This document shows positions 23,999-35,741 of a stretch of DNA of 64,000 bases, piece by piece. The stretch comes from Ulva prolifera. Lineage: Eukaryota > Chlorophyta > Ulvophyceae > Ulvales > Ulvaceae. The number at the start of each line of letters is the position of its first letter. Within the stretch, counting starts at the first letter, position 1. The notes beneath the pieces were generated by a model. That model had not been told where the DNA came from and searched no databases. It saw only the letters and a program-made list of their open reading frames with translations. The stretch covers positions 7,389,985 through 7,453,984 of the forward strand of contig CM041196.1 in assembly GCA_023078555.1 (NCBI GenBank). Direction: 5' to 3'. Made by a program: the position numbers and the translations under genes.

Positions 23999-24725
23999 AT
24001 GGCCTGTGTTCAAGGTCAGTCCTTGGTCGAATCGAGTTAGCACGGTCACTCCGGATGCTACTATCCGAGGTTTGGCAAAGGCACACAATGTAGTTCAACG
24101 TGCTGCGTGCGTGCAGGATCACGGACTAATGTCCAGTTCAACCCTCTGCGCCTTCAGGCAGTCAAAAGACCTGGCGTTGTGGCACGGTGCGTGTCTGAAT
24201 TGTGTGTCACGTCCGAGCTGCACGGGCAACGGCAGTCCCTGCAACGATGCGGGACTAGACCAAAGGCGACTATGCCTGCCTGCACAAATACCGCATTTTT
24301 TTTACAGCTATCGGGCTTCAGGTCTTATCAAGGTCCCCCTCCCCGCCGCGACGGATTCTGGACAGGCTTCGCTCTAGGAGGCGCCATCTGCGGTGCTGCG
24401 GGATTCTTCTTCGCACCACAGGTGAGCTCAGACAGTCCCAATACATTGTCGCGACTGTGCTTTTCCGTGCCCTTCCTGCTGGCCATTGTTTGTGCTGCAA
24501 CCAAGAGCATGAGTACAGATCTCTCGGGCTATTTTGAATGAACAACAGAAATTCAAGACCCCCAACTGGTTCGAAGAGAACAAGCCTCCTGTAACAAAGC
24601 AGGAGCTGGAAGATAAGATTGATCAGCTGCACGCTGCAATCAATGATGTAGCCAACCAAGTTGCACCGGATGACACCAAGAACAACAGTGGCAGTTCGCC
24701 CAATCTGTCGAAGGTGGAGTCGTAG
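23999..24725 (+). CDS. Plastid inner-membrane YtxH-like protein (At1g42960-like)
   Basis: Four exons: 23999-24014, 24117 to about 24178, 24308-24421 and 24519-24725, about 132 residues. It resembles an Arabidopsis protein found in the chloroplast inner envelope, function unknown. The first two exons (MACVQG / SRTNVQFNPLRLQAVKRPG) look like a transit peptide: no acidic residues, Ser/Arg rich. Exon 3, after a strong polypyrimidine acceptor, has PPPRRDGFWTGFALGGAI followed by CGAAGFFFAPQ, one glycine-zipper membrane segment. Exon 4 (ISRAILNEQQKFK, then KQELEDKIDQLHAAINDVAN) is a soluble amphipathic helix, as in the family. The end of exon 2 uses a weak donor (gtggca) chosen only to keep phase, so that junction is uncertain. 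Confidence 0.8.
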
Positions 24726-25611
24726 ATGTACCCTTGTCATGTTCAAGTGTCGTATATTGGACAGCAGCAGTCCCTCGCTGGTACGATTTAGTTTGCGGAT
24801 AGCCACAGAACATTTCATATGGCATGTGGTCTGTAGCAGAGCACCGAACAACCGTCAAAGGCAGCAAAGGGCGGCCGAGTAGGCTGAAAGTCCATATGTA
24901 TTCGGTAGTGTTATGCGGCAAGATTTTCATGTAATTGCGAGTTTGGTGTTTCACCAGCCTCCGAACACATCGCTGTTCGGAAGGCAGAACCTCTGATGAA
25001 CAGCTGACTTGGTCGTTACGCTGATTCCGTTCATGGCCTTGGAGCTGCTCAGTGCCGTAACAATGTCACCTTTGTGGTGTGTTGTCCAATTGGTGTGAGT
25101 GCGATGGAGAGACCAGTGTGGCCATTGAATGTATAATCATGCCAGCGTTTCCATCATTGATCTTCTAGGAAATCCTGGAATGTCGCTGCACATGGTGGTT
25201 GTTCGAGCTGCAGCGGAGCATGGCCTGACCCAGCGGGCCACACCCTCAAGCCACCAGTCTCTCTGTGTGTTTTTTCATTAGTGAGGAGATTGTACATGGC
25301 GTGACACGTGTGAGCAACGCATGCAAGTCATTCCCTTCGAAAGTTACAGCAGTGTCCAACAAGTGCGCGATCGCGTTGCTGGACGACCGGTGTCTAAGCG
25401 GCGACAGCTGGGTCTACACCGGCTCTGCTCCGAACCAGGCATTCCCGGCGGTTCGGATGCTGGTCGTCTGATCTTTCGCTCACAGGTTCCGGTGAATATA
25501 GATATACACAGATTGCTTTCTGAAGCTTCCTAGATGTGACGCTGAGACACTAGACCGGGCTTGTTGATTGTCACGCCGTGCTGGTTCGGGCGCGCTGCGC
25601 CTGCCGTGATC
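24726..25611. other. Intergenic region before SYF1
   Basis: No supported gene. A TGTAA at about 24930 may be the poly(A) signal of the YtxH-like gene. A forward frame at 25321-25533 is open but has no recognisable content and carries no splice support. Confidence 0.3.
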
Positions 25612-27132
25612 ATGGCGCCATCAGTAGATATTCTTGATGATCTGATGCCATCAGACGAAGATCTACTGTATGAAGAAGAGTTGCTTCGCAATCCATACGC
25701 GATACGGCTATGGATCCGTTACATCGATGCTCGCAGAGACTCGCCGAGCAAGAAACGGTTTCTGCTATACGAACGATCTCTGCAAAAGATTCCAGGGAGC
25801 TACAAGGTATGCATATCCTTGTGGACGTGTCTCGCTCAAGGAGATCCAGCTCTTCCATGCAGTGTGTTCATATCGGCATGCACAGCCCTATGGTACATCA
25901 GATGCAATCCGATCACTGCAGCTGGGTTACGGCAAAGCATGAAGACCTCAACCTTCTTGTCTGGGATGCTTACACGTGGTCTGGGCTGTAGTTGTGGCAC
26001 AGGTATCTGCAAGAGCGAAGCAGGGAGTGTGTGGGGCTGGACAAGGATGCGCTGAACAACTGCTACGAACGCGCACTGGTCACCATGCACAAGATGCCTC
26101 GCATCTGGTGTGAGTATATCGAATCACTGATCTCTCAGGGCTTTGTCACCAGGACGCGGCGGACACTCGACAGGGCACTGGCGGCACTGCCAGTCACACA
26201 GCATGACAGGATCTGGGTGCTGTATCTGAGATTCATCACCCAGCCGGGAATCCCGATGGACACTGCCTTTCGTGTGTATCGAAGATATTTGAAGTGCGTC
26301 TGCTGCTGTACCTCGCTCTTTGGTGTCGTGCACCACTCTGCATGCCATCACCCCAACAGCGACTGATGGCGAGGCGCATGCCTCCTGTCATCGAGCTTGA
26401 GCCCAGGGGTCGTCGTGCAATGGCTGTCTGTGGCTGGCTGCATGCTGCATGGCCAAGAGAAGCAGGCTTGTCGCGACAGGCTGGGCAATGCCATGATGCC
26501 TGCAGGATGGAGCCCGGGCATCGTGAGGAATACATTGCGTACCTGCTCAAGCACGAGCGGTGGGGCGAGGCTGCGGCGGAGCTGGCTACTTGTGTCAATG
26601 ACGACACGTTCCGGTCTCTAGAGGGCAAGTCGAAGCACACCCTCTGGCTGGAGCTCTGCGACATCATCACCAAGCATCCAGAGGAAGTCCGCCACCTCAA
26701 CATCGACGCCATCATCCGAGGGGGCATCAGGAAGTTCACCAACGAGGCACGTGCCTGCACTACACTCATCTGCATGCCTTTCTCCCATGCATTCGCCGAC
26801 ATGCCCGCTCGGCACCATGGGCCTCAGCACCTCACGCCATCACCGCCAACACCACCATCTGGCATTGCGCCACTGCTACATCCACCCGCAGCTGCGCTGG
26901 AGCTTTGTGTCACCCCGCCAATGCCAGCACAGCGCATTCCCTGTGCCACAATCTCGACTCCACAGCGTTGGCGTGTGGCTCCGAGTGGCCGCACACGAAA
27001 GGACAACAGGCATGTCTCGCAGCGGCACTAGGCTCCCGCCTCGTTCCAGCGCCAGTGTGTGGAGTCTCTGCAGCATGTGCCCTCCCTCCACCAGCACCTC
27101 GCCGCAGGCCTCGCAGCAGCCAGCGGCACACG

Positions 27133-27213
<81 letters not shown>

Positions 27214-30200
27214 TGCGCCGTGCCTGCAGGTCGGGCGGCTGTGGTGCGCCCTTGCGGACTACTACATCCGGCTTGCGCTCTTTGAGCGTGCCCGGGACGT
27301 GTACCAGGAGGGCGTCGAGAGCGTCATGACGGTGCGTGACTTCACACTCATCTTTGAGGCCCTCACCAGCTTCGAGCAGGCGCTCGCGGAGGCGCAGATG
27401 GCGCAGATGGGCGACGCCGCTGACGCCGCGGCCGCGTCGGCGCCGGAGGGCGACGGGGCAGACTTCCTGCTGACGGACGATGGCGTGGACATCGACCTGC
27501 GGCTCGAGCGCCTGGACTGGCTGTACGAGGAGCGGCCGAAGCTCCTCAACAGTGTCATGCTGAGGCAAAACCCCCACAACGTGCAGGTGCGGCGCCCGAG
27601 CGCTCGTCGCGACCCGGCCGTTAGCAGCTCATTTTCTGCAGCGTCTGCTTGCTGCTTGCTGAGCCGATTTTCTACCTAGTCGCGCTGTGGAGCGCTACGT
27701 CCGGTTGGATCTGGAGCGGTCACAGGCGCAACGCGAATCATGCGGGCTCTGGAACAGTGAACGGCGTGGCCGCGTGCAGGAGTGGCACAAGCGCGTGCGA
27801 CTGTTTGACAAGGACCCGCACCAGCAGATCCAGACGTACACCGAGGCGGTCAAGACGGTTGACGCAGCCAAGGCGGTCGGCAAGCCGCACACGTTGTGGT
27901 GCGCGTTCGCGCACTTCTACGAGAAGCACGGCGACCTCGACAACGCCCGCGCCGTCTTCCGGAAGGCCACCCAGGTGCGGCCCGTCACTGCGCCCCTCCC
28001 CAATTACGGCAGCTGTGGCCGCCAAGGTGCTGTGTGTGGAGGTCCTGGCCGTGCTGCACACGCGAGCCTGTCCCCCCAGCGTCCGCACAGGCGTTTAGCC
28101 GCTGCTATGACCTTGTCTATTAAAGGGTTATGCATGGGTGTGTGGACCGCGTGGAACACGTGCACCGCAGTGACCATGCGGGGTCTTGAACGGCAGCGGC
28201 CGCTGTGTGTTGGTCGGGGCGAAGTGAGGAGCGAAAGCAGAGCACTGCTGCGGCACTGCTGCGGTCCCTGGGGGCCATGCCGCGGCGATTGCCGGGCGCT
28301 GACGCCGCCTGTGTGTGCTGCAGGCACGCCTCGTGTACGTCGACGATCTCAGCCACGTGTGGGTCCAGTGGGCGGAGATGGAGGTGCGGCACAACCAGGT
28401 GAAGCGAGCGCTCGAGGTGCTCATGTCGGCCGTGGAGCAGCCCGTCATCGTCGCCGGCCGCATGTCCGCTGAGCAGCAGAAGGTCCGCCCCTGCTGACCT
28501 GCGCTGCCGTGCCTGTGCAGCCTGCCAGTGCACCGGGATGCAAGCGATCGTCTCACATGCATCCAAGCAGAAGCCACTCTAGCGACAGCGCCCAGGCCTA
28601 GCTCGGCATGGCGCGGCATATGAGTCATGCCTGCATTGCGGTATCACAGGGGTGGTAGACACGGGCAGCCCGGCAGCGCCAGCCAGCGGACCCAGCTCCG
28701 CGCTTGCCACGCTCCAGGCGCCGCTGATGCCTCGAACCTGCAGCAACGCGGTGGCCGCATGTGCAGACGCTGCCGCCGCAGGCCAAGGTCCACCGCAACC
28801 AGCGCATCTGGGCGATGTACGTCGACCTCGTGGAGGCGCTCGGCACGTTTGCGGAGGCGCGGGAGGTGTACGACCGCATGATCGACAACAAGGTCGCCTC
28901 CGCGCAGGCGATCCTCAACTACGCCGAGTTCCTGCAGCAGCAGAAGTTCTGGGAGGACTCGTTCCAGGTGTACGAGAAGGGCATCGCGAACTTCCGGTAC
29001 CCGCACGTCGAGCGCATCTGGAAGGCGTACCTCACGGCGTTTGTGGACCGCCACAAGGGCACCAAGGTGGAGCGGGCCCGCGACCTCTTCACGCAGGTAC
29101 GGTGGCCGACGGCGTGCTGTGTCCTGTCGCCGCATCGGTGCAGTATAGCGCCACTGCCGTGATCTGCCCGGGCTGAGACAGAGCCCCGCGAGCGTGCGGT
29201 GGCCTTCTACCCCCTGCATGCATTGCCAGCATGCATTGCCACCAAGTTGGAGCCAGAGCACAATCACACACAACACTCGCGACGCTCTGGCTCCGAGATG
29301 CACACCCACCTTTTCGGCAGTCCTGGTTGCCATCAACTTTGGGAGAGCTTGATTCCGTCGACAAGGCACCGTATGTGTGTTGTCAAGACTGCGCACACAC
29401 GGCTCACGGCACGCCCCGTCCGCCTGTGGTCGAAGCGGCCTTTCGGTCTGCGCTGCTCACGCCACGTCGGGCCTTGACCAGATAGAATCCCCAAGCCCCG
29501 CACCGTGCTGCGCAGGCGTGTGAGGAGGCTCCGCCGGAGAAGCGCAAGCAGTTCTACCTCATGCATGCGGACTTTGAGGAAAAGCACGGCCTCGCGCGGC
29601 ACTGCTACGCGGTGTACGAGCGCGCCGCGCGCGCCGTGCCCAAGGAGGAGCGCGCCGAGGTATACCGCCTGTTTGCAGACCGCGCGCAGGCGCTCAGCGG
29701 CATCCCGAAGGTGCGGGAGGTGTATCAGATGGCATGCGAGGCGGAGCCGCCGCACGAGCTGGCGGACAAGGACGTACTGGCGCTATCGCTGGAGTTCATA
29801 ACGATCGAGCGCCGCCTGCAAGAGATCGACCGCGCCAGGTGCGGGGCTCACTCCCCCACAGCAAGGCCTGCCACCGCCAGTCTGCCGAGCTTGAATGTAG
29901 ATGCGGTGTCTGATCACAGCCGTCCGCCAGGCCTTGTGTCCAGTTGTGTGGCATGTATGCCTCGTTGTTCTCACATGATTGAAGATCCTCATTTCGTAAG
30001 GTTTACAAGCTGTTCAAAGTTGCTCACTGTGGCGGAGTTTGCTGACATCGACTCGATGCGCCTGGCCGCCGCTGACCTGGGCGTGTCTGCAGGGCTATAT
30101 TCGTCTTCTCCAGTGCCTTGGCAGACGAGCGCAAGTTCCCGGATTTCTGGGCGAAGTGGGAGGAGTTTGAGGGGCAACACGGGAACCCCAACACGTGGAG

Positions 30201-30477
30201 GGAGATGACGCGGCTGCGGAGGTCGGTCGCCGCCGCCAACTCAGCGGTGCACTTCAACACCACCAACGTGGAGGCCGCGGTGCAGCTGGGCGAGCAGCAG
30301 GACGACCCAATGGCTGCTCTAGAGGCTGAGGCGAACCGCAAGCAGGCCCTTCCTGGCTTTGTGACAGGGGGTGTGCAAGGGGGCGATGCGCAACCGGCGG
30401 CAGACGAGCCACAGACAAAGCGTGCACGTGTGGAGAATCCTGAGGAAATTGACCTGGGAGACGATGACGAGGACTAG
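25612..30477 (+). CDS. SYF1: SYF1/XAB2, HAT-repeat pre-mRNA splicing factor
   Basis: Core scaffold of the NineTeen (Prp19)-associated part of the spliceosome; the human homologue XAB2 also works in transcription-coupled repair. Nine exons join in phase: 25612-25806, 25992-26293, 26506-26746, 27230-27586, 27780-27974, 28324-28482, 28782-29096, 29516-29838 and 30093-30477, about 823 residues, normal for the family. HAT (half-a-TPR) motifs run throughout: NPYAIRLWIRYIDARRDSPS, KMPRIWCEYIESLISQ, DRIWVLYLRFITQPGIPMD, NVDAII-like LNIDAIIRGGIRKFT, WCALADYYIRLALFERARDV, LLNSVMLRQNPHNVQ|EWHKRV, GKPHTLWCAFAHFYEKHGDL, RIWAMYVDLVEALGTF and FPDFWAKWEEFEGQHGN. The tail ends NPEEIDLGDDDED. Intron 3 (26747-27229) appears to start with GC (GAG|GCACGT) because no GT site gives the right phase, and it holds a CA microsatellite. 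TGTAA follows 67 nt after the stop. Confidence 0.95.
27134..27210. repeat. (CA)n microsatellite in SYF1 intron 3
   Basis: About 77 bases of uninterrupted CA dinucleotide, ending some 20 bases before the splice acceptor of exon 4 (gtgcctgcag at 27220-27229). Confidence 0.95.
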
Positions 30478-30543
30478 TGGGCGCATTGCTGCGGTCTTGA
30501 AACTGCCGTTGTATTGATGAACAGTACACAGTGTGCATGGGAT

Positions 30544-30557
30544 TGTAAACGGTTACA
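30544..30557. terminator. Back-to-back TGTAA signals of convergent SYF1 and BTB-LRR genes
   Basis: TGTAAACGGTTACA: a forward TGTAA (30544-30548) 67 nt after the SYF1 stop and a reverse-strand TGTAA (30557-30553) 27 nt after the BTB-LRR stop lie only four bases apart, so one short, nearly palindromic segment seems to end both transcripts. Confidence 0.6.
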
Positions 30558-30583
30558 AACTGTTCGACAGCCGGCGAGGTGCA

Positions 30584-32892
30584 TCACGCATCACTCACGA
30601 GCTCCGTGCTGCTGTCCACGTACTTGCACAGGCGCACACCATGCAAGAACATCCCGTCCACCAACGTGTGCAGCTTCGGGCGGCAGTGTAGAGTATGAAG
30701 CTCCCGCAGCACCGGCCAATGGCGGCACCACTGTGCAAACCCGGTCAGCAGCTCGACATCCCAGCAGTCCCCGTCGCCCTCCCCGTCGATGCCGAGCTTG
30801 ATCACCTCGAGCGCATGCATGCCCGCCATCTGCTGCCACATGCTGTGGACCACAACCGGCCGCTTCCCGGCGTTCGTGTCCACGATCTCCAGGGACGTCA
30901 GCGTCGTCAGGCCGGCGACGTACGGCAGCGCGTATGCACACACGTCATGTGCGAGGATGCACACACTGCGCAGCTGCGTGAGGCTGCGGAAAGCGTCGCC
31001 GAGCTGCACGCGCGCGGCGCGGCTGTGCGTCCCAAACGCGATCGACACGCTCGTGAGGTCCGTCATCGCGCCCAGGGCCGCCAGGTTGTCCTCCGTCGCC
31101 GCCGCCTCGCGCAGCCAGCCGCTGACGCCGAGGTGGCGCAGGCCGGAGAGGGCAGTCATCTGGTCGACCGTCCCGAGCGAGCTGAAGTCGGGCACGCGCT
31201 TCATCACGGAGAGCTCCCGCAGCATGGGCAGCGAGACGAGCGTGCCGCGCAGCAGGCCGAGCGTCTGCGCATTCCACAGGTTGCCAGACAGGTCCAGCAC
31301 CCGGAGCTCGGTGAGGCGCAGGAGGAAGGCAGTCAGCGGCTCGAGGCCGAGCATGGCGCTCGAGGCCATGTAGTTCGAGAGCTCAAGGCGTGTGAGCGTC
31401 GGGGCGATGGTCGCGATCAGGAACATGCAGTCCGGCGCGAGGCCCTGGCGGATGTTGTTCATGCACAGAGTCTCAAGAGGCTGGAGGTCGCTGAGGGTCG
31501 CCCCAAAATCGAGGACGGGGTGGTTGCCGAAGGAGTTGCCGCTGAGGTCCAGGTGCTTGAGGTGTGGGAGCTGGGAGAGGGCCGGCAGGGTGTGCTGCAG
31601 CGTGGGCGCATCTATGCCGGTCTCAGCAAGGCTGAGCGAGGCGAGGCGGGTCAGCGCGGCGAGGGCTGCGGGCAAGGGGCTGTTGGGCGAGAGGAGAGGG
31701 TTGTGCGAGATGTCGAGGGAGGTGAGGGCGGTCATGGCGGCGATGTAGTGGGCGGCCGTGGCTGCAGCGATGGTGTCAATGGAGGCATTGGCGAGGTCAA
31801 GGTCCTCGAGTGTGGACACACGGGCGAGGTAGGGCGCTAGGATGGTGATGTGGCTGGGGTTGGTGAGGGAATCGCGGAGGTGCAGCCTGCGAAGATTGCT
31901 GAGATGGGGCAGGGCGCATGCGAGGGATGTGACTGCAGGTGCTGACAGTGCCCAGTTGTTCAGCTTCAGGGCTTGCAGCTGTGACCCGCGCAACAGCAGG
32001 GGAGGGATGAGGGCGGCGATGATGTGCGAGCCAGCACACGGAGGCCCCTGCGGATTGGCACTGCCGTGCGCAACAAGCTCATGCGACGAAGACAGGCGAG
32101 AGAGAAAAGCTGTGACATGGAGTGGCGGTGGGAGAGCTGTCATGAGTTCCAGGAGGCTGCATGGCACCTGCGACAGCACCTGCCTTGCGACATCAGGTGG
32201 TAAACTCAGCAGCACCTGCACATGATCATGAATGAGATCATAAACTTGGAGAAGAGTACGATCAGGCAATTGCTCTTGCCGGCTTGGGGCAGCTCCGCCC
32301 GCACCTTGGCAGAGGGGTTCATTCCGTGTTCGGCACGAAACGCCCTAACGAGCGCCAATCTCACGCTGGTAACGGGACCACTGATTTCATCTGGGCCTAC
32401 AGACATGCCATCTAGACATGCATGTAGCGAAGGGAACAGCGTTTCGGCGAGCTCACGCACAGCTTGGCTATAAGCTTTGGAATCTCCAACAAAATCAGCT
32501 GCCTGCACCATCAGCCGCTACATAACAGCATGCGCAGGAGTTTCGACGCCAGTGTGGTGATTGGCTTGCTCGCGTACCGACAGGACGCTAGCTGGCTTCG
32601 ACATATCTGGCAGCACTCCGTGACTGTACAAGCTGGCTACATCGTCTGGGCGCCTGGTGACGACATGCAGCCAGCCGAATATGTCTGACTGGTCTACTGG
32701 GAGAGAGCTCTCGCCCGATGACTCCGATATACCTTGCAGCAGAGCTGACCGCTGCACGACTCCGGGAGCAAGCACCGAATGCAGCTCCACCCTTCCGCAA
32801 TTCGACGCAGGATTCGTGGTAATATGAACGCGAGCTACGTCTGGACATTCAGCTGGCACAAGTTCCCCAACCTGTGGGTCTAGTCCGGCCAT
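30584..32892 (-). CDS. BTB-like domain plus leucine-rich-repeat protein
   Basis: Three exons in phase: 32892-32578, 32502-32305 and 32215-30584 (introns of 74 and 89 nt), 714 residues. Residues ~20-150 look like a diverged BTB/POZ fold: DVARVHITT, VELHSVLAPGVVQRSALLQG, LYSHGVLP and, across the first splice, ASVLS|AADFVGDSKAYSQAV, matching the usual A-A-D-F-L-G motif. A short helical linker follows (LLSLPPDVARQVLSQVPCSL). From ~residue 250 there are about twelve LRRs of ribonuclease-inhibitor-like spacing: LQALKLNNWALS, LRRLHLRDSLTN, LEDLDLANASID, LTSLDISHNPLL, LASLSLAETGID, LKHLDLSGNSFG, LTRLELSNYMAS, LRVLDLSGNLWN, LTSLEIVDTNAG. No membrane segment or kinase. BTB domains usually dimerise or bind Cullin-3, so it may be a ubiquitin-ligase adaptor; that is inference. 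Confidence 0.75.
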
Positions 32893-33314
32893 GGTCGCAA
32901 TGCTATCACACCAGTCCGGATGACTTGTGCGCAAGTGCTGGTTCAACGTGTCAGCATTGAAGTAACAAGCGACATGCTGTATACCATCAACACTTGTTCA
33001 GGAACTGTCTGTCGCAGCGTAGCTAGGGAGCTTCACAGTCCTTTGGGAGGTGCTGTGCCTTGCGAGGCTTCAATCCAAAGGTACCCGAGCTCGACCAAGA
33101 TCGCGGTGTTTGTGGCGAGGTGCGATTGATACTGGGGGCTGACCCGGCAGAAACATGGGAGGATCAGCACGAGCATGCCAGCACACATGAAGCAATATCG
33201 CCGTAAAGCAGACGCTAATTTACAGTGATCGTCTGGCGAGGCCTTGTTGTTGTGTGTGCGCTCGCCAAAGCTGCGTCCTGCCATTGGCGGATTCGTGGTA
33301 TACTGTGGTAAACC
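32893..33314. promoter_or_regulatory. Short shared intergenic region of divergent BTB-LRR and ZOP1 genes
   Basis: 422 bp between opposite start codons, with no coding frame of note; it probably contains two promoters or one bidirectional promoter. Confidence 0.45.
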
Positions 33315-34333
33315 ATGACGGAATACTGGGTGTCGAACGCAAAGTACTGGTGTGATTTATGTAAGTGCTGGCTCGCAGACACTGTCACAGCCCGAGCTAA
33401 TCATGAGCGGGGGACTGGGCACAAGCTCAACATGCAGCGTAAGCTGCGCGAAATGCGGAAAGCTGCAGCAGATGAGAAGAAAGAAAAGGCAGAAACGGTT
33501 AAGGCCCTGAAGAAGATAGAAGCAGAAGCAGACAAGGCGTTTAAAAATGATCAAGACAAGTTGGTGCGTTCTGAGCAGCTGCTTTCACACAAGCTGCCAT
33601 GGTGCAACAGTCTTCACCGACACCAATATACGTCACACAGGGGGCAGATGCACCCCCACTGCCTCCACCAGCTCAGCCACCACCACAGCTAGGGAAATGG
33701 GAGCGAACGGACCATTCTGCTTACCTGTACAACTCCGCATTACGGTGGTACTATGATGATAAATCTGGGTTTTACTATGGAGGAGAACCTCCGGAGTGGA
33801 CCAGCTCGCCCAAAATTCCAGAGGCAGCAAAGTTCAAGGGGGCAGTCAAAGGTGCGAGCTTGCCTTGGCGACTGCAAGGATCCGTAAGAGGCATATGCAC
33901 ATCATCACCGGTCCGCAATGCTGGGCTGTAACATACCGATGTGCTTCTGACATGCTGCAGACACTCTCTGCGAGACTTCCTGTGCCAATTCTGTGTCTAG
34001 CGCCTGAGCCGTCACAGTTGACCACTGTGCGCCATGCCTGAACATCTCCAAGCCATTGGTGCTTGTGACTTTGCAGAAGTCAAGGTTATCAAAGCCAAGC
34101 TGCCTGACCATGTCGCGAACATCGGTGGTCACCGTGCACCAATTTGTGGCGACCTCACACGGGGTGTGCTCGCTACGGCTGGAGAACCTTCAGTCAAACG
34201 GCAGCGGGACGACAGCAATGATGTACCCAATAAAAAACCTGCAACTGCGCAAGAGGAAGAAGAAATTCGCAAGCGGCAGGAGGCACGGGATCGGGTTCAG
34301 AAGCGCACAATGGCGACGTTTGGTCTGTCATAG
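33315..34333 (+). CDS. ZOP1: ZOP1-like U1-type zinc finger and OCRE-domain splicing factor
   Basis: Three exons in phase: 33315-33563, 33611-33851 and 34077-34333, 248 residues. In Arabidopsis ZOP1 binds nucleic acid, takes part in pre-mRNA splicing and in RNA-directed DNA methylation; in animals the relative is WBP4. The start MTEYWVSNAKYWCDLCKCWL holds the U1-like matrin finger: C-x2-C, then HERGTGH with the two histidines. A charged helix follows (LREMRKAAADEKKEKAETVK). Exon 2 has a Pro-rich linker and the OCRE-like block YLYNSALRWYYDDKSGFYYG. Exon 3 ends in a basic/acidic helix (EEEEIRKRQEARDRVQKRT) and MATFGLS, the family's conserved tail. Start chosen at the ATG in the family's first residues. 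It is head-to-head with the BTB-LRR gene. Confidence 0.9.
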
Positions 34334-35741
34334 GGACTGATCTTGGGTGATGTACGATGTGAAGCAGCAGCTGAAACTAGCAAACGCCGTTGTTCATATG
34401 TATGCCCCCGCCTTTTGCATTGGTTTCCGCTTCCAGTATCACGTTGTGGAGGATCGTCCAATTTCTGACTGTGCAGGCAATCTGACGTCTGGGTTTGAAC
34501 TGCGGTTGAAGACATACGGAAGCCACCTCCGGAGAAGATGGCAAACATTATATCATCGGTGTCCCTTGGACAAGTATCAAGATGATATTGTCTCGTGTAT
34601 CATTGTTCTGCTTTTGTACTCACCCGCACATGGGAAAGATTTGTTCCCCAGACCTGCAACCTCGGACAACATGGATGATGTTCACGCTCAGATTCCACAC
34701 TCACAGTTTCAATCACTTTTAACGCATCACTCTCAAGGTACCTTTTGTTGAACTATGAAAGGTTTTTGAGTTCCATGCATTGGGTTCGTGATCGTACCTC
34801 TGCACCCATTACTGCTTTTGTCCATTGTTGATGCAGACTGCGCTCACTTGCAATCGGAATGGGCGGCTGTAGACTGGCGTCTGGCTCAGTGAGAGTCGTG
34901 TCGCCTACGATCAGTATCTGTCGTGCAAGGCGGCTGTAGTACAGCAGCCTCTCAGAAGCATTTGTTCTGATGAACTTCAGCTTATACTATCAGGAGTGTT
35001 ACCATCTGGCAGCCGTGAAGACATCCTCTGTTTTCGTTGGCTCTGGCCGTGCATGACTTGAGCCTTGCAAGCATGTTCCGCCCTGCAAGATTGGGGGCCA
35101 TGGCAATGGGACGTTGGCTTTGGCAATGAACTCGCCCATGTAAACTGTTCATGCGGACATCACCAGGAGGCGCCAGGTATCTTGGCTAGGGGTCTCAAGC
35201 AGTAGTTGCCACCCAGATGTCAGCACAAGCCTGGCAACTGCTGCGACATGACGGTTCTTTGAGTGGCTGATAGGTCAGAACGAAGAGCGTGTAGAGATTG
35301 AGTTGAGAGCTGCGTCAATCTGAGAGTGGCTAGCTGCTTGCACAAAACTATGACGCAGGCGTGGCTCCTCTGCCGAGCAACGCGCCAAGATTCCGTTTGA
35401 CTGGTGCCATGCATGATATTTTGTCTTGTTAAACCTGTAACTGACTCAATATCGGCCAGCACTCTCATGACATGTCATCATACATGACTTCACATACGGT
35501 TCAAAAATACTCAAGCATCGTAAATGCAGCAGTTCTGCATTCATTGGAACATCTTCATTACTATTATCAGCCTCCACCACCACAGGAATTTCCTCCTGGA
35601 GACTGCCAGCCCTTGAACGTGTACAATGAAGGTGAAAAAACCGCCTAAATTTTATTTGACTTCAAGCTCTGCGGCAAGCACGACTCAACCGGGCATTCCG
35701 GAGCAGACACGTTTGGTAGATTAGCGCTCAAAGATAAAGCA
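34334..35741. other. Gene-poor stretch
   Basis: No supported gene. A forward frame at 34347-34751 directly follows the ZOP1 stop and is probably 3' UTR. The rest has only short frames on both strands and AT-richer sequence; it includes the 3' flank of the reverse-strand membrane-protein gene. Confidence 0.3.

Noticed and set aside
26876-27679. Frames encoding poly-Cys-Val and poly-His-Thr across the SYF1 intron
   Set aside because: They are produced by reading the CA microsatellite; the real exons flank it in another frame.
30695-31840. 381-codon forward frame over the LRR exon
   Set aside because: Antisense shadow of the LRR exon; the reverse frame shows regular leucine-rich repeats, the forward one only charged low-complexity sequence.
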